From: a virus
Strand: one strand, 5' to 3'
IMG/VR virus record: IMGVR_UViG_3300037883_000122
Span: 34,775 to 98,774 of that record
DNA: 64,000 nucleotides
Under the pieces are notes generated by a model. That model was not told where the DNA came from. It saw nothing but the letters and a program-made list of their open reading frames with translations, and did not search any database. The first letter of the stretch is position 1. Each line of letters starts with the position of its first letter. This document shows positions 16,241 through 26,200 of this stretch, piece after piece. The position numbers and the translations under genes are program-made.

Positions 16241-16264
16241 CCAGCCGAATCCGCTAATGGCTGG
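16241..16264 (+). terminator. Weak hairpin
   Basis: CCAGCC (16241-16246) pairs with GGCTGG (16259-16264) around a 12-nt loop. No U-tract or TATG follows. The next gene starts at 16274, so this may be attenuation, RNA processing or chance. Confidence 0.3.
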
Positions 16265-16273
16265 GCTTGATGA

Positions 16274-17014
16274 ATGAGTCAGAAAGCAGTTGCCGTAGTC
16301 TACGCCGAGCTAGACGCTTTGCTAGACACGCGTGCAGGAACACTGGCTCGCTTGAGCCAGGAAGTAGCAGCTGAAGTCTTACGCGGTAACTACCACAAAC
16401 GTGAATCCGACCAATTCGCGGGTGTGGACATGAAGGCCTACCGGGTCCTTTATGCGAAACGGGATGTCGAAACGCTTAAAGCGTCACGTCCTACCAAGGC
16501 GCTGCTCCTCATGAGCGCACTTGTCCGGTATTTGAAGGAACAGGCGACTGTACGTCCGTACCATGAGACTACGAAAGTCGTCGTCAACACGTTCCCGTAC
16601 AAGCTGGACAGAGATGAAGAAGCTGAGTTGGGCACGGTCATTGCGACCTGGATTTCAGGGCTCGCGCCGGTTGAGCTCGTACATATGCGCCCACATGAGC
16701 TTACTCCTCTGTACATCAAACAGCAGTCGTATTCGAGTATGTTGATGTACGAGTACGATGAATGGATGAGTCTGCATTACGCAGCCGACAATAAGCACGC
16801 AAAGCCTATCCAAGATGTTGCTATATTCGCACCAGCGATATACTTCGCGGAAAAGCCCAGCGATGAAGAAGTTCAGCAAGCGATCGACATTGCAGCCCAT
16901 CCACTGCAAGCTGTTGAAATCTTGGCGAGATCCCTCGTGGGTCTCAACTTGATTGATGTCGAATACTTCAGCATCATTCGACCTTCCGGACCGACACAAG
17001 GCCCCGTACACTAG
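16274..17014 (+). CDS. Conserved hypothetical protein
   Basis: This 246-residue soluble alpha/beta protein has no signal peptide or membrane span. There are Leu-rich helices (ALLDTRAGTLARLSQEVAAE; LLLMSALVRYL) and a central region with HMRPHELTPLYIKQQ. ATG 16274 has only a weak upstream GATGA. Its stop codon lies inside the left arm of a terminator hairpin at the junction with the leftward gene ending at 17072. No function is recognised. Confidence 0.6.
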   Translation: MSQKAVAVVYAELDALLDTRAGTLARLSQEVAAEVLRGNYHKRESDQFAGVDMKAYRVLYAKRDVETLKASRPTKALLLMSALVRYLKEQATVRPYHETTKVVVNTFPYKLDRDEEAELGTVIATWISGLAPVELVHMRPHELTPLYIKQQSYSSMLMYEYDEWMSLHYAADNKHAKPIQDVAIFAPAIYFAEKPSDEEVQQAIDIAAHPLQAVEILARSLVGLNLIDVEYFSIIRPSGPTQGPVH

Positions 17015-17044
17015 ACCCCACTTGTGAGCGGTCTAGTGTATGGA
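17007..17044. terminator. Convergent-junction hairpin with TATG on the + side
   Basis: An 11-bp perfect stem TACACTAGACC (17007-17017) / GGTCTAGTGTA (17030-17040) has a 12-nt loop. TATG (17039-17042) overlaps the end of the right arm. The leftward side reads TACG instead of TATG. It contains the stop codon of the gene ending at 17014. Confidence 0.7.
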
Positions 17045-17071
17045 GCACCGTATAGGTCAACGGATCGGGTT

Positions 17072-17521
17072 TCAGCTGGTTGCGTTCTCTTCGGGAGCGA
17101 ACTGAGCGTGGAACGAATCGAAGTCTTGCTGAGCGGGGTTGGTAGCAACCTCGCCTTCGACGAGTACAGGATCAGGCACATCGCTTCCAAGCGCAGGTAC
17201 CTCCCTCGGGACAGGTACAGGAGCTTGGAAGGTATTGCCGCCAGAGCCCATTTGACGCAGGAGCTCGGCGATGTTCGCCGCCATGCCTTCCTGGTTTTGA
17301 GTCTGTTGTTCTTCCACGCGGATCTTCATCTTGCCCAAGGCCTGACGATCCATGCCGTCGAGCGTTTGGTTCAGCGTGTTGATGACCTTCGGGTCCTGCA
17401 GATTCTCCAGATCCTTTACCAGCGAAGTGACGATCTGTTTACGAATCCCTTGGGTGTAGTCGAGGACGGCTTCGTCAGCATCCTGACGCCCGACCACTTC
17501 GACTTCTGTTTGTTGAGACAT
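17072..17521 (-). CDS. Acidic protein of unknown function
   Basis: This 149-residue protein starts at ATG 17521 with GAGGA upstream; an in-frame ATG at 17560 has no ribosome site and overlaps the promoter. A helical N-terminal two-thirds (LVKDLENLQDPKVINTLNQ; KIRVEEQQTQNQEGMAA) precedes a Pro/Val/Glu-rich, probably disordered tail. Acidic disordered tails of this type occur in single-strand-binding and scaffold proteins, but no OB-fold is evident. It stands alone on its strand. Confidence 0.55.
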   Translation of the reverse strand: MSQQTEVEVVGRQDADEAVLDYTQGIRKQIVTSLVKDLENLQDPKVINTLNQTLDGMDRQALGKMKIRVEEQQTQNQEGMAANIAELLRQMGSGGNTFQAPVPVPREVPALGSDVPDPVLVEGEVATNPAQQDFDSFHAQFAPEENATS

Positions 17522-17544
17522 GATCGAGTCCTCAGAATAAAAAT

Positions 17545-17557
17545 AGACATATATTAC
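17545..17557 (+). promoter_or_regulatory. Early-promoter-like box AGACATATATTAC
   Basis: It contains a perfect TATATTAC (17550-17557), 115 nt upstream of the rightward gene at 17672 and just outside the start of the leftward gene at 17521. The same AGAC-x-TATATtAC context recurs at 39590 and 63037. From memory, phiKZ-like phages use a TATATTAC-type motif at early promoters served by the virion RNA polymerase. Confidence 0.6.
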
Positions 17558-17671
17558 CAACTAAGAAGAATGGTAAATCTGTCCTTATCAGATGCCCCAC
17601 AAAACGGGGGCGGTGTCATAGTATCCGGTAAGAATCCACGCACATACGACGTTTTACAACAAGAGGAAACC

Positions 17672-18217
17672 ATGAAGTTGCTCGATTGGTTGTTGGCGCT
17701 CTTTGAAGAGAAGGGCGTACTTGGTCCAAAAGAACACTACGCTGCACTGCAGCTGAAGTATCAGGACCAATCCGTGTTCAAGCCTAACCGCAAGCAATGC
17801 GCGGAATTGCTAGGGTTGCTTGATCCACAACAGTATCTGAATTACGATCCGCATTACGGGCGTTCGATCACGCTCAGTGCGGAGACCCCTAATCTCGAAG
17901 CCTTCACCAAGAAGCTTCAAGATGCCTCGGCGATGGTGATCCGTGAATACCGGATTCCCAATGACTGGGTGCGCACGGATGAAGTCGTCGTACCGTTTGA
18001 CAAGCTGTTCATCGGCGTGGATGGTTGTTACATCACCGACTTCACACAGGCTGTCGCGAAGTTCAAGACAGCAGCCTCTCGACTGTGTGATTTGATGGAA
18101 GCCTCGGACGATGCAACGCACGGCATCCACGAGCACAACCTGCGCATGCTTTCTCGACTCTTTGTCCAGATGCGCGACTTGACGACCTCGATGTTGGAGG
18201 TCTCTTTACAACAGTAG
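17672..18217 (+). CDS. Probable early protein of unknown function
   Basis: This 181-residue protein has AAGAGGAAAC before ATG 17672; longer upstream frames cross the promoter and the opposite-strand gene. The N-terminus is helical (LLDWLLALFEEKGVLG), the middle has ITLSAETPNLEAFTKKLQD, and the C-terminus is again helical. It lies downstream of the TATATTAC box, with two more rightward genes behind it (18258, 18759), so it probably heads an early operon. No family is recognised. Confidence 0.6.
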   Translation: MKLLDWLLALFEEKGVLGPKEHYAALQLKYQDQSVFKPNRKQCAELLGLLDPQQYLNYDPHYGRSITLSAETPNLEAFTKKLQDASAMVIREYRIPNDWVRTDEVVVPFDKLFIGVDGCYITDFTQAVAKFKTAASRLCDLMEASDDATHGIHEHNLRMLSRLFVQMRDLTTSMLEVSLQQ

Positions 18218-18257
18218 TTTACAACTAGCAGTTACAACAGTTACAAGCGAGGCTACA

Positions 18258-18689
18258 ATGGCTAAAAACCAGATGGCGAATATTCTCGCCAAGACAGACA
18301 AGGACATTGGCAACACGTCCATGGCGAACGGGGTCCTCTCGCGTCTGTTCCGTAAGATGCTGATGACGATGAATGTCAACGAGAATCGTTGGAACCTGCT
18401 GATGCATGCGTTCCTCAACGATGCGCGTAACGGTATTCCTCAGACTCGCAAGGATCAGACTAGCATGCGAGGTAACCTCACCAAGGAGTTTGCGCGGCCG
18501 CAGATGACTTGGAAGGTATTTTGCAAGGCCATGATGTTCATGCAGTTTACGCGATTCGAGGTGTGTATCATTGCCCGCACTGCTTCTGGTAAAGAAGTGG
18601 CGTTCAGCACTGAGGTGAACCTCGGCGACCGGAGCAGCGGCAACCTTCAATCCCTGGCCGAGCCCGAGAAAGGAGACAAGGACGAGTGA
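18258..18689 (+). CDS. Small basic conserved protein
   Basis: This 143-residue protein has GAGG before ATG 18258. It is Met- and Lys-rich, with a central segment FARPQMTWKVFCKAMMFMQF and a beta-rich end (FEVCIIARTASGKEVAFST). The last 20 residues are charged. It is the second gene of the unit that starts at 17672. I do not recognise it. Confidence 0.6.
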   Translation: MAKNQMANILAKTDKDIGNTSMANGVLSRLFRKMLMTMNVNENRWNLLMHAFLNDARNGIPQTRKDQTSMRGNLTKEFARPQMTWKVFCKAMMFMQFTRFEVCIIARTASGKEVAFSTEVNLGDRSSGNLQSLAEPEKGDKDE

Positions 18690-18711
18690 ATACTTGACCG
18701 GCTCCTTATTT

Positions 18712-18731
18712 CCCGAGCTGCTGGACTCGGG
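18712..18731 (+). terminator. Small hairpin, uncertain
   Basis: CCCGAG (18712-18717) pairs with CTCGGG (18726-18731). TGACTAATTTATC follows, without a U-tract or TATG. The next gene starts 28 nt later in the same direction. Confidence 0.3.
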
Positions 18732-18758
18732 TGACTAATTTATCGCGAGGAAAGCGAG

Positions 18759-19478
18759 ATGTTGAATGATCGCGAAAAGAAGTTGCGCACGCGTCGCCGC
18801 ATGGTTAGTGAACAGCACCAGCTGGACATTGAGCACGCCCATCCGCGCGAACGCACGAACACTACAACAAAGTCGGGCGCGAAGCCCGCGGAGAAATCCA
18901 TGAATGCAGTGATTGAGACCAAAGACCAGCTTGTGCATGCCCCGACTCACCCCTTGGTCCTGGAAGACGGTGTCAAGCACATTAACATCGACACCTACGC
19001 CAAGACGGAACTAGGGAAGATGTTGGTCCATAAGTACCCGGCACGTTTTGAGCATCCCAAGTTCGGCCGCTTCCGTTCGGTCGAAGGTTTCTGGGGCTTT
19101 ATTCGTACGGGGGCCCGTGAAGATCGTTGGCGTTATCTGTCCGGCATGCCTGCCAAGCGCGAAACTCGCAACTTGGACAAGCGCTGGATCAAGAATTTTC
19201 ACCAGATCATTATGGAGGCCAACTTCCACAAGGTGAGTCAGAACGAAGAGATCAAGAAGTTGATGTTGGCTTCAGCGCTCCCGTTTGATCACTACTACAT
19301 CTTCCGCAGTGAGCAGATGAAACCGGATGACCCCGGCCTACCGACCCGTCCGCAGATCGCGAGCTGGCTGTGTGAAGGTTTCGAGGAAATCCGTCGCCTG
19401 CTGCGCGAAGGTAAGCAACCCGTAGTCCCTGACTACGAGGATGTGTACCTGGGCGATAACGAAGTCATTAATCGCTAA
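18759..19478 (+). CDS. NADAR/YbiA-like protein
   Basis: This 239-residue protein has a basic, disordered N-terminus of about 50 residues followed by a NADAR-like core. In order: HINIDTYAKTELGKML, GRFRSVEGFWGFI (near 104-116, matching the TSEHYF position of YbiA), MPAKRETRN (near 130, matching its MVAARMGRN), and a helix EANFHKVSQNEEIKKLMLAS matching RRALRAKFEQHPELRALLLAT. NADAR enzymes act on N-glycosidic bonds, and some remove ADP-ribose from DNA. The ribosome site GAGGAAAG precedes ATG 18759. A role in reversing host ADP-ribosylation defences, or in NAD metabolism, is inferred. Confidence 0.6.
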   Translation: MLNDREKKLRTRRRMVSEQHQLDIEHAHPRERTNTTTKSGAKPAEKSMNAVIETKDQLVHAPTHPLVLEDGVKHINIDTYAKTELGKMLVHKYPARFEHPKFGRFRSVEGFWGFIRTGAREDRWRYLSGMPAKRETRNLDKRWIKNFHQIIMEANFHKVSQNEEIKKLMLASALPFDHYYIFRSEQMKPDDPGLPTRPQIASWLCEGFEEIRRLLREGKQPVVPDYEDVYLGDNEVINR

Positions 19479-19494
19479 ACGATGTAGTGCGACG

Positions 19495-19540
19495 CGGGGG
19501 GCCTTCGGGCTCCCCGTATGCTCTCTTCTCTTTTTTTTTG
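19495..19540 (+). terminator. UUCG hairpin with TATG and later U-tract
   Basis: A 9-bp stem CGGGGGGCC (19495-19503) / GGCTCCCCG (19508-19516) has a TTCG loop. TATG follows at 19517-19520, and a run of nine T starts at about 19531. It combines the TATG box with a classical intrinsic-type T run. Confidence 0.8.
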
Positions 19541-19554
19541 CTTTCGAGGTCGAT

Positions 19555-21012
19555 ATGCCGTCAATTACCGATGCTGTACAGAGCGCGACGAACGCAGCGG
19601 CCGCCGCATCCAGCGCGGCGTTGACTGGTGTCAGCGGGTCCGTACAGGCTGCACAAGCCGCTCTCGCACCTAACGTGTGGGTTGGTGCCGCTGATAACAA
19701 ACTGGCCACTGCAGACCCGTATAACCCCCCTAATGCGCCGTCTGTTATCACGGATGTCCAGAACCTATTTCAGAAGTTCGACTTCACGATCACGGACGTG
19801 CTGCGCGGTGGTAAGTACATCGCTGCCCAGGCGATCGGGATTGCGCGTGATGTGAAGATGCTCACCTCGGGTGACATCACTGCACGTATTCTGGGCGCAT
19901 CGCTCTTAACCAAGAGTGCACTCAATGCGCTGGGTGCGGTAGGACTTGGCAATGTGGTGGATTCCGTCAATAGCGGTATCTCGATGGCCGAGGGAGCGAT
20001 TGGCGATGCAGTCGGAACAGTCGCGAGTGAGGTCTACGCTGATCTGAATGGCGTGGTCCAGCAGGTTTCGTCTGCAGCTGCTCAAGGTCTCTCGGCAGTG
20101 GGAGCCTGTATCAATGAGCTCGGCGTGAATGCGTCGTTCTCCATTGCAGACAGTGGAGCGAAGATCGGTCTGTTCGCAGGATTGATTCAGTCGTCGTGTG
20201 GTTACGGCATGCAGGGTTCGTTCGGTAGCCTGATGGCCAGTGTGACAGATCGCAACATTCTGGGTGCCGTGACGATGCGGGTGATTCCGTCGATCGTGCA
20301 AGGCTCCGATGTGAAGAGCCTGCTGCAGATTGGTCTGACGTTGGGTTCGCGACAAGCCTACGCCTATTCACCGAATATCCTGGCGAACTTCAGCTCGCAG
20401 TATTCAACCCCGCTCGGTACCGGTGCCTCGGGTAACGTGGATTACTCGGGTGCGTTCCAGGACACCATGGCTGCATACAGCGCAGTTGATCCGGACTGGG
20501 CCACGTTGAATCGTCAGACGACGATCACGGACGAGAATGGCAATGACCTTACGCAAACCGATGCGGCGTTCAATCTGAATGCTGTTGCGAATGGTTCGCA
20601 AGACTTCCAGACCATGGTTCAGCAAGGTGCCATGGCGTCGACCGATCCGAATGACAAGCTGATGTTGCTGGCGAACCAGGTACAGCAGACCACCGTGGCG
20701 AGCAAGCTGGCCAGTCAGTTCCCGAAGACGGTGTTTGACGGTAATAGCCAGATTACGTCGGACACGCAAGATCCGCAAGTCATCGCACTGGGCACCACGA
20801 CCCCGACTGCACCGTCGGGTTACTCGAAGGTGGCACCGAACAACAACCAGCCGGTGAACTACGATATCCAGGCCGACGGTATCCACGACATCAAGGACGC
20901 CAAGCTGGAGAATGGCATCTATGTGTGGCCGGACGGTTACTTCCAGGTTGGGGCAACTCACCAGGGTTCCGACGGCGGAGGTTACGTCTCGAAGGGCATC
21001 ACGTTCAACTAA
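19555..21012 (+). CDS. Virion structural protein
   Basis: This 485-residue protein is Ala/Ser/Gly/Asn-rich. ATG 19555 has GAGG 5 nt upstream; an upstream in-frame start would read through the terminator. A long central hydrophobic-small-residue region (about 90-230; repeats of AxxVGxGNVVDSVNSG type) is followed by a Gln/Asn/Asp-rich region and a C-terminus ending in short beta segments. Composition and the convergent tail-lysin neighbours suggest a tail or injected internal protein. No enzyme motif is seen. Confidence 0.6.
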   Translation: MPSITDAVQSATNAAAAASSAALTGVSGSVQAAQAALAPNVWVGAADNKLATADPYNPPNAPSVITDVQNLFQKFDFTITDVLRGGKYIAAQAIGIARDVKMLTSGDITARILGASLLTKSALNALGAVGLGNVVDSVNSGISMAEGAIGDAVGTVASEVYADLNGVVQQVSSAAAQGLSAVGACINELGVNASFSIADSGAKIGLFAGLIQSSCGYGMQGSFGSLMASVTDRNILGAVTMRVIPSIVQGSDVKSLLQIGLTLGSRQAYAYSPNILANFSSQYSTPLGTGASGNVDYSGAFQDTMAAYSAVDPDWATLNRQTTITDENGNDLTQTDAAFNLNAVANGSQDFQTMVQQGAMASTDPNDKLMLLANQVQQTTVASKLASQFPKTVFDGNSQITSDTQDPQVIALGTTTPTAPSGYSKVAPNNNQPVNYDIQADGIHDIKDAKLENGIYVWPDGYFQVGATHQGSDGGGYVSKGITFN

Positions 21013-21027
21013 GGTTTCAACTAAGGT

Positions 21028-21064
21028 CATAGACGCCCAGGGTCACCCCTGGGCGCTATGCCGT
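21028..21064. terminator. Bidirectional hairpin with TATG boxes on both sides
   Basis: A 9-bp perfect stem CGCCCAGGG (21034-21042) / CCCTGGGCG (21047-21055) has loop TCAC. TATGCCGTC follows at 21057, and leftward CATA (21028-21031) gives TATGACCTT. It lies at the convergent junction of 21012 and 21067. Confidence 0.8.
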
Positions 21065-21066
21065 CA

Positions 21067-23175
21067 TTACTGACGTACGGTACCGCGGAAGATTGCCGAG
21101 ACCACATGGCCTGGCAACGTATCGCCCATGAAGGAAGCGAAGTGTGATGTGCTATACCACGTCTTCCAGGTCGTCATGGCGCGCGTCAAGTTGAGCTTGA
21201 ACTTGTTCGCAGAGTAGATCTGATCCGTTAGACCCATCCCCGAGAGCACCGCCATGTAATCCGTGAACGTGTTGTCATCATCAAACATCGAACCGATGGT
21301 CGCCGCTGCATTGCTCGCAGCATCGGCTACGGAACCCAGCGCACCACCCACTGCGGCACCAGCAGCGGCACCACCGACTGCCGTCACCGGACCACCGCCT
21401 GCGCCCACTACTGCGCCTGCGATACCACCGATCTCGGAACCGGTCGCTGCACCATTGCTGGTAAAGCCTTGGCTAATCGGCATGGCCAACACGGTCGACA
21501 TATCGGCGAACGAGATGCTCACCTCAATGCCCATTGCGTGACCTTCGCGGTTCCAGCCGGTGTTACCCGTGCCACGCGAGATGGAGATCGACTCCACCAT
21601 GGCGAGACGTGACTGACAACGACCCCGGTCAAAGATTTCGCACAGGAACGGACTGGTGTACGACTGCTTACCGGTTGCAATCGGCAAGGACATCGCCAAC
21701 AGCATCGCGAGTGGCACGTACAGGTTCAACAGCTGCGAGACGCGATTGCCATACGGGCTGATCAGGTTGATCGTGTACGTCATGCGCGGCAACGACGCTA
21801 CTGAGTCCTGCCAGTTCCGCGGGATGTCCACAAAAGCCGAACCCCCCAACGCCGCCAGACCCGAGAGCGACACTGAATCCAGCGCACCCTTGACCAGATC
21901 CCCGACTGCTCCGATTGCAGCGCCCAAGGTCTGACCGGCAACACCGCCCAGGATGTTGCCGTTAGCCAGATCGAATTCAGCCGAGCGAGCCTGCGAGGAG
22001 ATGCCGTTGATCTTCTGCTTGATCTCCGAATCCTGGAACGAATTGGAGAAGCTCTCACCGACCTGACCCGTTGCATTGACCCGGAACGACACGAAGGCCG
22101 AACCGTCATCCATCTCTGCGCCGAGGAAGTCAAAGAAGCCCGCGTCGTACGCCTGACTCGGCTGTGTGGTTCCGTTGGAATCGTTGTTCAGGGATTCCGT
22201 GGTGGAGCTACTACCATCCGAACCAGACGCTTGGGTTTTCGATTGCGAAGAGCCCAGCCACTTTTGCAAGTAGTTGGTCCAGCCACCACCGCCCGTATCC
22301 GTCAGCTGTTGGGTATAAGCCCGTTGAATCGCTTGCGAGAGGTTCAGGTTGTCCGAGTTGTAGACCTGTTCCAGATTCGCATGATGCAGACGATTCAAAC
22401 GCTGAGCCCGGTTGGCCATCGCATAGACGTCGATCGAGCCACCCTGGTTGATGATGTCCGGCAACAGCTGATGCAACTGCGTTTGCGCAGCCGAATCAAA
22501 CTGGTAGCCATTGGTCAGGGTCTGGGCCAAGGACGTACCGCCAATCCGAGGCACCACGCCCATGTTCACCGCAATCTGGTTCACGATGGTTTGCACCGCG
22601 TTCCAATAGAGCGGCATGGCGGGCTTCGAGTAGTAGAACTTGCTCGACGGTTTCTGCAGGAAGAAACGCGCGGCATTACCCAGCAGCGTCACAGCCAGCA
22701 GTTTCCACGAGAGGATCGATACCACAAACCCAGCTGCCCGGCCGAGTTCGTAGAATGCCGACGGTGCCCGACCTGTACGCGCCAGTGTCCCTGCACTCGT
22801 GTTGTAGAAACCCGAGAAGAAGGTGGTCAGCGAATTGAAGGACGGTACACCACAACGAATGTTGATGACCTGGGAGTGAGCCTCGATAGCTTCCCCGTAG
22901 TAGCGGCCAATACCCACGTTCCCGGCGCGGTTCTTACCGCCGGTGTCGACCCCGTACGCACTGCGCGGTTTCAGGTCAGCATAGCGGGTGAATTGCGGAG
23001 GCGGGTTAATACAGAGACTACCGCCTGGTGCGGTATCGGTAAAACTAAAACTCACCGGAGTGAAGGTGCGGTTCTCCTGATCGACCGTTTGCAGGTCTTT
23101 TACTTGAACCAGGAAAGACTGTCGCACCCAACTGGAGTCTTTGTTGAGGTTGTTGACATTATTCTGGGAGCTCAC
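21067..23175 (-). CDS. Large virion structural protein
   Basis: This 702-residue protein starts at GTG 23175 with CAGGAG upstream. The first half is mixed alpha/beta with hydrophobic stretches (GFVVSILSWKLLAVTLLGNA). The second half has LVPLAMLLAMSLPIATG and a Gly/Ala-rich low-complexity region (about 560-620) typical of phage tail proteins and possibly involved in membrane contact. It is 48 nt downstream of the giant tail lysin on the same strand, beyond a terminator. A role in the tail or baseplate is inferred from location. Confidence 0.6.
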   Translation of the reverse strand: MSSQNNVNNLNKDSSWVRQSFLVQVKDLQTVDQENRTFTPVSFSFTDTAPGGSLCINPPPQFTRYADLKPRSAYGVDTGGKNRAGNVGIGRYYGEAIEAHSQVINIRCGVPSFNSLTTFFSGFYNTSAGTLARTGRAPSAFYELGRAAGFVVSILSWKLLAVTLLGNAARFFLQKPSSKFYYSKPAMPLYWNAVQTIVNQIAVNMGVVPRIGGTSLAQTLTNGYQFDSAAQTQLHQLLPDIINQGGSIDVYAMANRAQRLNRLHHANLEQVYNSDNLNLSQAIQRAYTQQLTDTGGGGWTNYLQKWLGSSQSKTQASGSDGSSSTTESLNNDSNGTTQPSQAYDAGFFDFLGAEMDDGSAFVSFRVNATGQVGESFSNSFQDSEIKQKINGISSQARSAEFDLANGNILGGVAGQTLGAAIGAVGDLVKGALDSVSLSGLAALGGSAFVDIPRNWQDSVASLPRMTYTINLISPYGNRVSQLLNLYVPLAMLLAMSLPIATGKQSYTSPFLCEIFDRGRCQSRLAMVESISISRGTGNTGWNREGHAMGIEVSISFADMSTVLAMPISQGFTSNGAATGSEIGGIAGAVVGAGGGPVTAVGGAAAGAAVGGALGSVADAASNAAATIGSMFDDDNTFTDYMAVLSGMGLTDQIYSANKFKLNLTRAMTTWKTWYSTSHFASFMGDTLPGHVVSAIFRGTVRQ

Positions 23176-23190
23176 GTCTACTCCTGTAGC

Positions 23191-23218
23191 GAAATAAGAA
23201 GGGGACCCGAAGGCCCCC
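23191..23218 (-). terminator. Leftward UUCG hairpin terminator
   Basis: Read on the - strand, GGGGGCC pairs with GGTCCCC around a TTCG loop (23201-23218), followed by TTCTTATTTC. It lies just after the tail-lysin gene and before the start of the 702-residue protein. The T-rich tail without TATG is close to a classical intrinsic terminator. Confidence 0.65.
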
Positions 23219-23223
23219 TCCAG

Positions 23224-26200
23224 TTAGACCATTTTGCTCATCGACACCGGAGGCGTCGGCATGGACGTCGGGTTCTTGCGTTGCATAGCATCAGGCGAGG
23301 CACTGCCGCCAGTCGGTGCAGGTGTGTTGCTAGGCTTCTGGCCAGATTGGCCGACGCCCATCTTCACGAGCTGCTGCAAGGCTTGAAGCATGCCCTGCTG
23401 GACTGTCAACGATTGCTTCAGCACATCGGTCACCGGACCCAGCGACTTGGCCAGGCTTTCGGCCTGGTAGTCCCCTTGTGCTGCCAGATCCTTGTTGCGA
23501 GTCTGGAAGCCTGTCACGGAAGCCGTTTGCGAGGCAATCGAATCTGGCTGTGCATTCACTGCAGCCGAGGCATCGCTCGAAGCCGAAGGTGTCGGGGTCG
23601 TGCCCTTGGTGGCCGGAGCCGGTCCAGGGGTTTGATCCGCTACCTTCATCATGCCACCACCGCTCGGCGCAGCACCACCAGCTGACGGAGCAGCACCCGG
23701 TGCACCCGTTGCATCAGCTTGCTGCGCAGCATTCGGATCAGGCTTACCACCCAATGCACCGCTGGCTGCCTGGGACAGGTACGTCTGGAATTTAGCTGCC
23801 CGGTCTTGCAAGCCGTTGTAGCCGCCATTGATGGCCTTCGTGACTGCTGCCACGTCACCATTCTTAGCTGCCGCTGAGCTCACTCGACTCTTCCAGTACG
23901 CAATGGCAATCTTGGCCGCATTGACAGGATCACTTGCGAGGTCCGGGTTATTCACCAGGTCCAAGCCAGTCAGCTTGCCAAACTTGATGTAGTTGTCCTT
24001 ACCGGTCAACTGCACCACACCGCGACCACGATACTTCCAACCATCGCCCGGATCTTTGTTCCCCATGCGACCACCGTAAATCCGGTTAGCGATTGCTTCC
24101 GGACCTTCCGAGGCCACCTGTTGAGCATCCTGAGCACCACTGAAGTGTCCCTTGAAGAGACTCATCAGCACCGATGGTCGATAGTTCAGATTTTCCGAGA
24201 GCGACTTGAAGCCACCGCTCTCATGGTCCATCTGCGCCATGAACATGGCCTGCTCCTTCGGGTCACTGATCCCGGCCGTCTTCATCGCAGTGATGAGGGC
24301 GTTCTTGATCGCACCTGCCGAAGCTGAGATCGTTGCACCGATCCGGCCTGCTGCTCCCTTGGCTGCGTTATAGCCCGACTTCAGGGCATCTCCCGCACCC
24401 GACACGACACTCCCCACGGCACTGCCGACTGCCACCCCGGCGTTGACAATCCCGTTGCCGACTGCCGAAGCTGCCGACTTGGTCGCATCCCAAGCTTTGC
24501 CTGCAAACGCCTTCGTAGCATCCCACGCATTGGACACGCCAGACTTCAGCTTATCCAACCAGCTCGGTTGAGCTGCCGGTTGACCATCCTGACTCGTGTT
24601 CTTCGAGTCGTTGGCTGCAGAGGTCTTCTTTTGGAAGGCCGCCTGCTCAGGCAAAGCCGGGGCTTTCTGCGCTTGCTTCAGGCTCGCCATGTTGCCATCA
24701 GTCGACGCCGACTCCTTATTCAACTCGTAGTTTTCCCACGGTGAAGTCGGAATCTGCCAGACCGACGTTGCCATCCCGTACGCAGTCGTCGATGCACTGA
24801 CGACTTGTTTAGCGGCGTTGAGCAGATCGTCCGGTTTGATAGCCTTCATCGCACTGGTCGGATCTTGCTGGTTCGTCACCGAGCACACAGCAGACACGTA
24901 GGTCAGGTAGGTCGGCAAGAAACGCTTATGGAACCAGGCCATCCAATCGTACGCGCGGTTGCTCCGGTTGCCCGAGAAGCCAAACTGCGGTGCAATCTTG
25001 GCGGTCAGATCCGAGACATCGCCACCCCAGTCGGCTTTACCCTTGGAGACTTTGACGTCCTTTTGTACGAGCGTTTCCAGTTGACGCAAGGAATGGACCT
25101 TATCGGTATCCATGTCCTTAAGACCATACGTCTTGAAACGAATGGCCTCCATCGCGCCCACTTGAGCGTTGTTCATCGCCGTGATGGCAGCGCCTACAGA
25201 CGCACCAGCTGCAGCCAATCCACCGCCCCCAACCTTCGGCATCTGCGGCTGATTCGCCGTGGCTTGCTGGTTAAGCGCAGCAACGGCTGCCCCAGCTGCG
25301 GCACCGGCAGCTACCGCCGTACCTGCACCCAACTTGGGACCCGTCGCATCCGCAGCCTTACTCAGTGCATCGGTCGGCTTCTTGTCCTTGTCGTCCTTGG
25401 CATCCTTATCGATCGACTTCTTTGCGTCATCAATCGCTGCCTTGACGTCATCCGGACCGGCTGAGAGCTTACCGCCCGGCACCGGTGAGACCATCACGTT
25501 GTACGGATCAGACGGCATCTGAATACCGCTCAGGTACTTCTGCTTCTCCTGAGCATTCAGCTTGCTATCTACATCCCCCAACGACACGCCTTGCTTGATC
25601 CCGTTCAGGACCGTGAGGTGTGTGATGAACACCGGTTTGAAGCGCTTCAGATACCACGTCGTAAACGCCGCCACCTGGTCCTGGTCGTGCAGATCCACGC
25701 CAAAGCTTTCGACTGCCTTCTTCAGATCCACCTTCTTGGGGTCGATCTGTGCCATGCCGCCTTGGTAGACGACACCCGGCATCAGCGTGCTTTCCAGACC
25801 AAAGACTTTGCTTACGTAGTCGTTATCGTCCGCCTTCCAGCCGTACTGCGCGTAACGGATCTTCGAGAGATCATCCAGCTTGTTACGCGTCAGAAACTTG
25901 TAGCCACCGTACAGAGCCGCAGCCCCTGCTGCCAGACCCAATGCAGGCAGGAGAACAGGTGAAGCAATGATCGCCCCAAGTCCAGAAAGGAGCGCCCCTC
26001 CTGCAGCCCCTGCAAGGCCCAGTGCTCCACCCTCAATACCGAGTAGACCAGCAGCCCCAGAAGCAACAGACCAGCCAGTTGCAGCGTCACCCGCATAATC
26101 CAGCCCCTTGCCAATCGTCGTGTGGCCCGTCGCGTTCGCAAGTGATCCTGCTGCACCGAGTGCCAAACCCGCACCCAGTCCCTTGCCCCACTTCAGACCG

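Noticed and set aside
22231-23685. 484-residue + strand frame across two leftward genes
   Set aside because: Spans a terminator and two real gene ends and has low-complexity Arg/His composition.
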